Made by a program: the position numbers and the translations under genes. A stretch of DNA of 64,000 nt from Mucilaginibacter sp. cycad4 (GTDB lineage Bacteria > Bacteroidota > Bacteroidia > Sphingobacteriales > Sphingobacteriaceae): assembly GCF_034263275.1 (NCBI RefSeq), contig NZ_CP139559.1, positions 3,968,001 through 4,032,000 on the forward strand, read 5' to 3'. Shown here in pieces: positions 28,101 through 34,266 of the stretch. The first letter of the stretch is position 1. Each line of letters opens with the position of its first letter. The notes below the pieces were generated by a model. It saw only the letters and a list, made by a program, of their open reading frames with translations, searched no databases and was not told the origin of the DNA.

Positions 28101-28564
28101 GTACCTTTTACTTTAACATTAACACCGGGTAACGGTTGATTTTTATCATCTACCACAATACCGCTTATAGTTATGGGTGCCTGGGCAGTGCTTGCATCGG
28201 GAGTTTTCTTTTTATTTACAATGATATTTTTATCATCAATAACATATGTTAAAGCCTCATCCTTAAAGCATTGCTGCAACGCTTCCTGTAATGAAGCGTT
28301 AGTTAATGAAAGATTAACCGGTTTGGTTTTTGAAATATCCTTATACCTGTAAAAAAAATAATAGCCGCTTTGTTTTTCAATTGCTTTAAAAGCTTTATCA
28401 AGTGCTATCCCCCTCGCATTCAGGGTTATGGATTGTGAAAAACTTTTAGCACTGAGCTGCAGGCAGCCGATAGTTAGTAATAAGACGGTTAATCTCATCG
28501 TCAAAAACAGTTTTGAATGTGTACCAAAGGCACTAAATACTTTACCAGTAAAGTTTAAATGCAT
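25175..28564 (-). CDS. SusC/RagA-family TonB-dependent transporter with STN domain
   Basis: A 1129-residue outer membrane transporter. After a signal segment come a secretin/TonB short N-terminal (STN) domain (about 45-115, LDKAFKAIEKQSGYYFFYRY), a carboxypeptidase-regulatory-like domain (about 130-215, GVNVKVKGTNVGAITGVDG), the plug with VVVVGYGNQERKDVTGAV and RGSNGVILITTRR, and a 22-strand barrel ending YTLGCNVTF. The STN domain is the part that signals to a FecR anti-sigma factor, and fecR and an ECF sigma gene lie upstream, so substrate-induced transcription is expected. The ATG at 28564 leaves a slightly long N-terminus; Met23 (MRLTVLLLTIGCLQLSA) is an alternative start. Confidence 0.96.
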   Translation of the reverse strand: MHLNFTGKVFSAFGTHSKLFLTMRLTVLLLTIGCLQLSAKSFSQSITLNARGIALDKAFKAIEKQSGYYFFYRYKDISKTKPVNLSLTNASLQEALQQCFKDEALTYVIDDKNIIVNKKKTPDASTAQAPITISGIVVDDKNQPLPGVNVKVKGTNVGAITGVDGKYTLSAEENAVLVFTFIGFQTKEEPVNKRTTINVVLTEDNKELKEVVVVGYGNQERKDVTGAVGSVKMGNIKEIKTASLDLKLAGQLAGVTVNQVTGTPGGGVSVNIRGAGSVGAGDDPLYVIDGFPISPGFDQYQNPLSTINPDDIENISVLKDAASTAIYGSRGSNGVILITTRRAKKGESSVTVNTSTGVQSILSQSKLKMMTAAQFAQWRKEAIQDANAVNGTNNPIPVEYQNPAALGKGTDWFDAVTRVAPIQNYDVTVSNGTEKARSLFSMGYFDQRGTVLNTGFQRYSLKGTMDADVAKNVTVGLSIAPTYSLRNLQQTDGHFLSAALSQAYLESPLTPVKQPDGSYTNVVGSPGTFQNVNPVSALVNTTNKYKQFRTLANAYAEWKVIDGLTLKSTFGIDYQSGNGDYFRPSFLGGFNAPNRDGKQVKAVGSFNSSNTFNWLSENSATYKKTWGNHTLTVLGDYSIQQETNRYRLTYGTDFPDDAIQSLSSATTITTNAIDEEWRLLSVIGRVNYAYKDKYLLSASIRRDGSSRFAPGHRWGTFPSVSGGWRISDEAFFPKTSFIDQVKFSGSYGHAGNNNVASYMWVSQVDDTNYTFGGALSPGKSLTDLGNQELGWETTKQFDLGIDISLLKGRVYLIAEYYNRFTERMLQYIQVPIVSGYSGALTNVGNVRNRGWEFTLTTKNIVSKDFKWSTDMNISFNRNKVISLGSTPQIYDAPVNDNPTSITKAGLPLGQFYGYIFEGIFQSQAELDKYPHFDGEQVGNIRYKDVNNDGVIDGQDQVPVGNPWPKFTFGFNNHLSYKGFDMNIISAGSVGGHVFDMYKQFTTNLDGVFNVEQSVMQRWRSPQQPGAGILPTTVSNTNLARDYYPSYWVESNSYLMVKNIDLGYNFKTKFSKNFRVYFSAQNAILITGYRGGSPEVGIEGQDGNRSLSPNVNFTGYPVSAVYTLGCNVTF

Positions 28565-28633
28565 AACTTCGTGATGTTTGGGTTAAAAAAATCTGTTATT
28601 GAAAACTCAGGAAAGCTTGATCCAATTCATTAT

Positions 28634-28659
28634 GCCGGAAGCGTTGCAGCGCTTCCGGC
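28634..28659. terminator. Hairpin between fecR and susC
   Basis: Perfect 10-base stem GCCGGAAGCG / CGCTTCCGGC with a 6-base loop. The T-tract (TTTTCTTTC) is on the plus strand, whereas both flanking genes are on the minus strand. It may be a transcript-stabilising or attenuating hairpin rather than a simple terminator. Confidence 0.6.
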
Positions 28660-28768
28660 TTTTCTTTCATTTTAGATAAGGGGAGCTTAGGTTGGAATAT
28701 TTTGAGATTATTATCGTCAGTGTTTCTTCATAGTTTGGGGTTAGCGGTTAAAAATCAGTTGCCGGTAT

Positions 28769-29929
28769 TTAAGGCGTAACAATTATTTTTTTGTTCTCAA
28801 TCCTAAAACGCACGTGGCTTAATTCAAGGATGTGCAACACCTGCGATAGTTTTACATCCCTGCTGATCTTACCTACAAACTCATCATCAGGTATTTTACC
28901 TTCGTATATTACTTCGGTACCATACCATCTCGAAAGCTGCTTCATAATATCCTGTATGTTTGCCCGCTCAAAGTCAAAGAAGCCATTTTTCCAGGCTACC
29001 GCTTCGTCGGTATCAACATCAATAATTTTAATGCTTTTATTATTTATAATACCCTGCTGACCGGGCTTTAGTAAATTGCTTGTATTACCCTGTGTTAATT
29101 TCACCGATCCTTCAAGAAGGGTGGTTTTAACAGTGGCCTCATCATTATAGGCCATAATATTAAAATGTGTACCCAGTACAGCTATTTCAATATCTTTAAC
29201 CTTCACATTAAAAGGCTTCGCCTTATTTTTAGCTACCTCAAAATATCCTTCGCCGGTGAGTTCAACATTACGTTCGGTACCCGTAAATACCGTAGGAAAT
29301 TTCAGGGACGAGGCAGAATTAAGCCAAACTTTTGAACCATCCGGAAGCACTACCTGGTACTGACCGCCCCTGGGCGTGCTAATGATATTATAGACTGCAG
29401 GGTCATTTTGCTGTTGGTCGTTATCTGCGGTGTAAACCACCTGTCCATCCTGCGTTTTATTAATGCTGATGTTACCCGATTGATTCAGCAAGCCGATCTT
29501 AGCCGAGTCCAGTATCAGTTTGGAGCCATTGGCAAGGGTTAAAACAGCCCTGTTATCGCCGGGCTCAACATCATGTTTTACAATTGCTTTGTTTTGAGCC
29601 GACAGTTTTTGCTGCCCGTGTTTATTATACCAATGATAAACAGCAGTACCTGATAACAGCAATACAATAGCTGCCGCGGCCACATTTCTGAAAAAGTGCA
29701 GCTTTATAACCTGGGACTGTGTGTTAAATGCAGGTTCGGCTATCGCCTGCCTGATATTATTTAACATACGGTCTTCAAGTTCCTGCTTTACACCAAGCAC
29801 TTTTTCGTCCCATTCGTCGGTATCACCCTGAAAACTTTCAAAAAAATTCAACAACTGCTCCTTGTCCGCGGCAGTTGCCTGCCCGGCCAGGTATTTATCT
29901 ATCAGTTGTAAAAATTCCTGCGTTTGCAC
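28769..29929 (-). CDS. FecR-family anti-sigma factor
   Basis: A 386-residue inner membrane protein. The N-terminal cytoplasmic helical domain (about 1-78, LIDKYLAGQATAADKEQLLNFF) holds the sigma factor. One membrane segment (about 80-98) leads to a periplasmic FecR domain (VYNIISTPRGGQYQVVLPDGSKVWLN; FNVKVKDIEIAVLGTHFNIMAY) and a C-terminal DUF4974/STN-like domain (MKQLSRWYGTEVIYEG) that contacts SusC. It transmits the ligand-bound state of the transporter to the ECF sigma factor. Unusually, its usual neighbour, the sigma gene, is separated by a DUF1016 nuclease gene. Confidence 0.95.
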   Translation of the reverse strand: MQTQEFLQLIDKYLAGQATAADKEQLLNFFESFQGDTDEWDEKVLGVKQELEDRMLNNIRQAIAEPAFNTQSQVIKLHFFRNVAAAAIVLLLSGTAVYHWYNKHGQQKLSAQNKAIVKHDVEPGDNRAVLTLANGSKLILDSAKIGLLNQSGNISINKTQDGQVVYTADNDQQQNDPAVYNIISTPRGGQYQVVLPDGSKVWLNSASSLKFPTVFTGTERNVELTGEGYFEVAKNKAKPFNVKVKDIEIAVLGTHFNIMAYNDEATVKTTLLEGSVKLTQGNTSNLLKPGQQGIINNKSIKIIDVDTDEAVAWKNGFFDFERANIQDIMKQLSRWYGTEVIYEGKIPDDEFVGKISRDVKLSQVLHILELSHVRFRIENKKIIVTP

Positions 29930-30058
29930 AAATGTGGTTTTGTGAGGGAGAGTAAAAAAACAGGGGTATCCCCTACGCCGAAATGAAAAAAATTAAAATA
30001 TTTTTTTCGAGAAGAGAAGAGGCTGTTAAAGGTGCTTTTTTTTCTGTCGACTAAGACA

Positions 30059-31102
30059 TTATTCAAGTTGCTTTTTCAGCGCCTCTTTACTTGGCAAAAC
30101 AGCTTTATACTCTTTAGAAAATATTTGTTGATTATCTTCAGGCAAAGTAAATTCCACAACGGTCTGGTTACCTTCCTTGCAAAGAATGACTCCTATGGTA
30201 GGATTTTCTTCCTTTGTCTTTATTTTCCTGTCGTAATAATTAACATACATTTGCATTTGTCCAATATCTTGGTGTGTTAATTTCCCTATTTTCAGGTCTA
30301 AAAGCACAAAACAACGAAGCAATCTATTGTAAAATACAAGATCCACAAAGAAGCTATCTCCCTCGAAGGTAAACCGTCGTTGTCTTCCTTCAAACAGAAA
30401 ACCTTTGCCCAGTTCCAGCATAAAATGTTCCAGCTTATCGATGATAGCAGTTTCCAGATCACTTTCAGAATATTGACTATCTTCCTTCAGGCCTAAAAAT
30501 TCTAAAACGTAATGACTTTTTAGCGCATCGGCGGGCCTTTCAATTAGTTGGCCTTTTTCAGCTAATTCTTTCACCCCTTGTTTATCTCTGCTTAAGGCCA
30601 GCCTTTCGAATAAGGCTGAACCATACTGGCGTTGCAGCTCTTTTACAGACCAGTTGTTTACAGCAGCTTCGATCTCATAAAAACTACGTTCACTTTCATT
30701 TTTGATTTTTAGTAACTGGATATAATGTGTCCAGCTTAAACGAAACGATTTTTCTAAATTCCCAATCGGTGATTGGGAATTCTCATCACTGTTATTTTCC
30801 CCAGTCGCCGATTGGGAAATCCGGTTTCTATAAGTTACGTAAAAACTTCGCATATATTCCAGATTAGACACTGAATAGCCTCTGCCGAACTCATCATTTA
30901 AAGCTATGCTTAAACGCAAAAGGGTTTCTTTAGCATAATCGGCGCGTTGCTTTCCTTGTTGCTCATCCTCTACAATCATCCTACCTATTTGAAAATAAGC
31001 AATAACCATAGCTTGGTTAATATTGCGCACTACTGCAAGCTGTGTATCAGCGATCACACTTTTAATATTCTCAAAAAGAGGGAAAGATTTGCTCAGCTCC
31101 AT
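30059..31102 (-). CDS. DUF1016/YhcG-type PD-(D/E)XK nuclease-domain protein
   Basis: 347 residues. The N-terminal DUF1016_N helical domain (about 5-175) has NINQAMVIAYFQIGRMIVE, GRGYSVSNLEYMRSFY and LSWTHYIQLLKI. The C-terminal PDDEXK_9 nuclease domain has FFVDLVFYNRLLRCFVLLDLKIGK; candidate metal residues are D254, D269 and K271. The family is common in bacterial accessory regions, often near restriction or mobile DNA, and its biological role is not established. It lies between the ECF sigma gene (136-base gap) and fecR (129-base gap), in the same direction. A variable linker (about 95-118) is encoded by palindromic CCCAATC repeats. It is probably a later insertion into the sigma/anti-sigma unit. 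Confidence 0.92.
   Translation of the reverse strand: MELSKSFPLFENIKSVIADTQLAVVRNINQAMVIAYFQIGRMIVEDEQQGKQRADYAKETLLRLSIALNDEFGRGYSVSNLEYMRSFYVTYRNRISQSATGENNSDENSQSPIGNLEKSFRLSWTHYIQLLKIKNESERSFYEIEAAVNNWSVKELQRQYGSALFERLALSRDKQGVKELAEKGQLIERPADALKSHYVLEFLGLKEDSQYSESDLETAIIDKLEHFMLELGKGFLFEGRQRRFTFEGDSFFVDLVFYNRLLRCFVLLDLKIGKLTHQDIGQMQMYVNYYDRKIKTKEENPTIGVILCKEGNQTVVEFTLPEDNQQIFSKEYKAVLPSKEALKKQLE
30757..30820. repeat. CCCAATC palindromes inside the DUF1016 gene
   Basis: AATTCCCAATC-GGT-GATTGGGAATT (30757-30781) is a perfect hairpin with 11-base arms. A second diverged copy (TTCCCCAGTC-GCC-GATTGGGAAA) follows within 40 bases. They encode the low-complexity linker SQSATGENNSDENSQSPIGN. Confidence 0.8.
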
Positions 31103-31238
31103 TATTTTATATTTGGCGCTACCAAATTACGAAAGATCACAATAAAATGATTTTGCAAAAAAATGTTGACACTGGATGCTGTTTATCTCGCAATTCCATC
31201 AAATTATACAGCAAACAGACAAAAATATCATTAAGGGA

Positions 31239-31823
31239 TTATTTATCTAAAAGAAACATTAACGCTTCCAGGATAAAAGCAGAGCCTAACGAGCCGCGCA
31301 ACTGGCGGAGCGCTTTGGTTAAATGATTTTCGACAGTTTTAGTGGAGATATTTAATTGCAGCGCTATTTCCTTATGGCTAAGGCATTCTTCGCGGCTGAG
31401 CTTGTAAACCTCCCGGCATTTTTCGGGCAGGGTATCAATTACCTGGTTTATTTGCAGCAAAAGCTCTTTATGCTCAATGCTGTTATGGGTAGCGGGAGTG
31501 TGCAGGCGCTCTATCAAATCGTCAAAGATCTCGCTTCTTACGGGGGTACCTGTTCGGATTTGCCTGTAAACCCCGTAACGTACCGATGCATACAGATAGG
31601 CTTTAAGCGAAATGGTGATCTCCACTTCGGCCCGGCAATCCCAAAGCTTGATAAACAGTTCCTGGATAATATCCTCGCATGCCTGCCTGTCTTTTAAAAT
31701 ATTATAAGCCGCTTTAAAAAGCGAAGCCCAGTATCTCCTGTAAATCATGGTAAGCGCCGCTTCATCATCAGCCTTTAACCGGCCAATGAGCTGCATATCG
31801 CTCATCACAATTTTATCGGGCAT
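31239..31823 (-). CDS. ECF RNA polymerase sigma factor (FecI-like)
   Basis: 194 residues. Sigma-70 region 2 (about 25-90: FKAAYNILKDRQACEDIIQELFIKLW) contacts core polymerase and the -10 element. Region 4 (about 125-180: LPEKCREVYKLSREECLSHKEIALQLNISTKTVENHLTKAL) holds the helix-turn-helix. It is the Bacteroidota type that pairs with FecR anti-sigma factors and SusC/SusD loci. It is the most upstream gene of the minus-strand cluster and is expected to activate the susC promoter. The annotated start MPDKIVMSDMQ has an internal Met7 as alternative. Confidence 0.95.
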   Translation of the reverse strand: MPDKIVMSDMQLIGRLKADDEAALTMIYRRYWASLFKAAYNILKDRQACEDIIQELFIKLWDCRAEVEITISLKAYLYASVRYGVYRQIRTGTPVRSEIFDDLIERLHTPATHNSIEHKELLLQINQVIDTLPEKCREVYKLSREECLSHKEIALQLNISTKTVENHLTKALRQLRGSLGSAFILEALMFLLDK

Positions 31824-32041
31824 AGTTTACCAATTAAGTTCGTCGGGAAAACAAAGGCTAAAATTACTTAAATATTAATTTAATATATTTAAAAAGTAAA
31901 AATAAGCTTATCTGCTAATTATGAATTACTTAACCATCATTTTAACCTGCCGGATATTAATATAAAATAACCCAGAGGTTATCAAAGAACATAGTCATAA
32001 CTTATTTTTTATGCAACCAGGTTAATCAAATACTATTCAAC

Positions 32042-32069
32042 AAAAAAGAGCCGCCCCTCCGGGCAGCTC
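32042..32069 (-). terminator. Rho-independent terminator after the MhqD-like gene
   Basis: Read on the minus strand: GAGCTGCCC-GGAG-GGGCGGCTC followed by six T residues. It lies 31 bases past the hydrolase stop codon and closes the two-gene unit 32101-33669. Confidence 0.88.
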
Positions 32070-32100
32070 TCCACTCTTAAACACTCAACTTTGAAAACAA

Positions 32101-32724
32101 TCAATTCTTCAGTATCTCGTTTGCCAACACAATTTCTTCATGGGAAATAGTATGCTGGCGGCCTTTATATATTTTGAGGGTTACACCCGCATTTAATTCT
32201 TTTAATATTTCAACACTGTCATTAACCCTGCTAACCGGAACGTGCGGGTCAGGATCGCCGGTGGTGACCAGTACCGGGGTATTATTAAAATCGCCTTTAT
32301 AGTTTTCTTTAACCAATTCCTCTCCTATCAATCCGCCGGTAAAAGCGATAATACCTCCATACCTGCCGGCATTGCGGCCTGTATATTCAAGCGTTAAACA
32401 TGCCCCCTGCGAAAAACCGAGGAAATAAATATTTTCCTGTGCTAATCCTTTTTGTTTGAGGTCCTCAACCAGTTCGCCAATTACTTCAAGGGCCGAACCA
32501 AGTGCCGGTTGGTTATTCTCAACCGGTGCCATAAAACTGTATGGGTACCAGCTATGCTCACTGGCTTGTGGAGCAACAATAGCGAACCCATCTAATTCGA
32601 GATGATCTTTAAGCGAGATGATGCTACTTGCCGATGCCCCGCGGCCATGCAGCATAATAATAGCTTTTTTGGCCTGTTCGGCGGGAACACCCGCCGAAAC
32701 AACCTGTTTTGTGTGCCTGTACAT
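32101..32724 (-). CDS. Phospholipase/carboxylesterase-type alpha/beta hydrolase (MhqD-like)
   Basis: 207 residues, a compact cytoplasmic alpha/beta hydrolase. The oxyanion segment is LHGRGASASS, the nucleophile elbow is GFSQG (S105), and the acid D157 or D159 (TGDPDPHVP) and H191 (GRQHTIS) complete the triad. No signal peptide. It follows the ring-cleaving dioxygenase gene by only 9 bases, the same pairing as MhqO/MhqD in Bacillus quinone resistance, which suggests hydrolysis of ring-cleavage products or electrophile adducts. The exact substrate is not known. Confidence 0.88.
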   Translation of the reverse strand: MYRHTKQVVSAGVPAEQAKKAIIMLHGRGASASSIISLKDHLELDGFAIVAPQASEHSWYPYSFMAPVENNQPALGSALEVIGELVEDLKQKGLAQENIYFLGFSQGACLTLEYTGRNAGRYGGIIAFTGGLIGEELVKENYKGDFNNTPVLVTTGDPDPHVPVSRVNDSVEILKELNAGVTLKIYKGRQHTISHEEIVLANEILKN

Positions 32725-32733
32725 CTATTTTGA

Positions 32734-33669
32734 TTAAACTAATGATGGTAATGTTTTTTCCAACTCGCTGCGCAGGTTTTCATACTGTGCAGGCAATTTT
32801 AAACCAGTGCCCAATAATTCGGCCGGCTCATCAACCGCGAAGCCCGGGTTATCAGTTGCTATCTCAAACAAAACACCACCCGGTTCGCGGAAGTATAACG
32901 AGTAGAAATAGTTCCTGTCTATTTTATCGGTGATATGCAAACCAAGGCTGGCTATCTTTTCACGGTATTCCATCAATACTTTTTCGTTAGGTACACGGAA
33001 TGCAACGTGGTGAACAGAACCACCTGCCACATGACCGGCAACTTCTCCGGGAACTTCAACCAGGTCAACTATAGCTGCATTTTCAACAGCATCGGTAATA
33101 AACCTGTAGCGGTTAACATGCTGCTCCAGTAAGCGGTAACCTAATACACCGGTTAATATTTTGGCAGTAGCCTCAATTTTGTTTGATGTAATGGTAATGC
33201 TGTGAAAACCTTTGGTAGCATTGGCAGCGGTTACTTCGGCAGTTTCCCATGGCGTGCGGTTATCGGCTTTTTTGGGAACGATAAGCTCAAATTTCAATCC
33301 ATCAGGATCAAGGAAAGTAAGATACTGCTCACCAAATTTTTCGGCCGGTTTGTTGTAGATCACGTTGTTATCCTCAAACCTTTTCAACCAGAAATCCAAA
33401 CTGCCTTCAGGTACCGAATAACCAATTTCGGTTACCTGCCTTGCGCCACGGCGACCTGCTGTGATGCCTTCCCAGGGGAAGAAAGTAAGGATGGAGCCGG
33501 GAGTACCATTTCCATCGCCATAATATAAATGATAGGTACCGGGATCATCAAAATTTACAGTTTTTTTAACTAACCTCAAGCCCAATACACGGGTATAAAA
33601 ATCATAGTTTTTTTTGGCATTACCTGCAATTGCAGTGATGTGGTGAATACCGTTTATAGTGTTTTCCAT
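32734..33669 (-). CDS. Ring-cleaving dioxygenase (MhqO-like, glyoxalase fold)
   Basis: 311 residues from the ATG at 33669 (MENTINGIHHITAIAG); a longer frame to 33747 adds 26 residues that do not belong to the family. Two vicinal-oxygen-chelate domain pairs are visible: GIHHITAIAGNAKKNYDFYTRVLGL at the start and GFHSITITSNKIEATAKILTGVLGY in the middle. The metal ligands are likely His10 of the first, His in VHHVAFRV and Glu in GVLFEIATD. It opens hydroquinone-type rings, protecting against quinones. First gene of a unit with the hydrolase at 32101. Confidence 0.9.
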   Translation of the reverse strand: MENTINGIHHITAIAGNAKKNYDFYTRVLGLRLVKKTVNFDDPGTYHLYYGDGNGTPGSILTFFPWEGITAGRRGARQVTEIGYSVPEGSLDFWLKRFEDNNVIYNKPAEKFGEQYLTFLDPDGLKFELIVPKKADNRTPWETAEVTAANATKGFHSITITSNKIEATAKILTGVLGYRLLEQHVNRYRFITDAVENAAIVDLVEVPGEVAGHVAGGSVHHVAFRVPNEKVLMEYREKIASLGLHITDKIDRNYFYSLYFREPGGVLFEIATDNPGFAVDEPAELLGTGLKLPAQYENLRSELEKTLPSLV

Positions 33670-33877
33670 TGTTTTCCTTGTTTTAAATATTTTAATACTT
33701 GCTGTGTTATTATGATTCAAAATTACGGTCAAAATCGCCGGCGGCACTTGATGTAGGATAAGAAAAACGGGGGTGGTATTTTTTTATTAAGAAGGCAAAG
33801 GTTTTCATTTAAGAAGGCCTGTCAGTCTGAGTGTATAAATCCGGCGAATTCTGAAGGTAAAAATGACATCTCCACGT

Positions 33878-33976
33878 CGTCATGCCGAATTTATTTCGGC
33901 ATCTCACAGGACAAGTAGCCGCTTTGCTTAGCACGCGGCTTAGCGAGTGGGGTGCTGAAACAAGTTCAGCATGACC
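33878..33976. repeat. CATGCCGAATTTATTTCGGCAT palindromic repeat
   Basis: Left arm CGTCATGCCGAATTTATTTC, right arm GAAACAAGTTCAGCATGAC, and a shared inner segment GGCTTAGCGAGTGGGGTGC. A second copy is at 49423-49518 in the same orientation. It occupies the middle of the 597-base gap between the dioxygenase and the GH20 gene. A partial related piece (GCTTCGTACCTCAGCATGAC) follows at about 34052; nothing else is seen in the gap. Confidence 0.82.
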
Positions 33977-34266
33977 CTATTTTAATCATGTAATGGGTAG
34001 GCACGAACGATCTTCTTCAACAAGCATGGCAGCTATACAGGGCGAAGAAGATGCTTCGTACCTCAGCATGACAAAGGGGCAAATGTCATTTTCCCCATTC
34101 AAAAGTCCCTGAATTTTACCTACTCAGTACGCCCTACTTTTTACTTGTCATGATAGAACTAAGCATCCGCTTCATTTTTCATAGCGTCCATGTTTGTCGG
34201 AGAAGACAACAATTTCTTTATTCGCCTTTCTCTAAAAAAAGTATATTCGGCTTTACATTTACTTTG

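Noticed and set aside
33670..33747. N-terminal extension of the ring-cleaving dioxygenase
   Set aside because: The family start MENTINGIHHIT is at 33669; the extra 26 residues are not domain-like.
34150..34266. N-terminal extension of the second GH20
   Set aside because: The 39 extra residues precede a clean signal peptide at 34267 and look like leader sequence.
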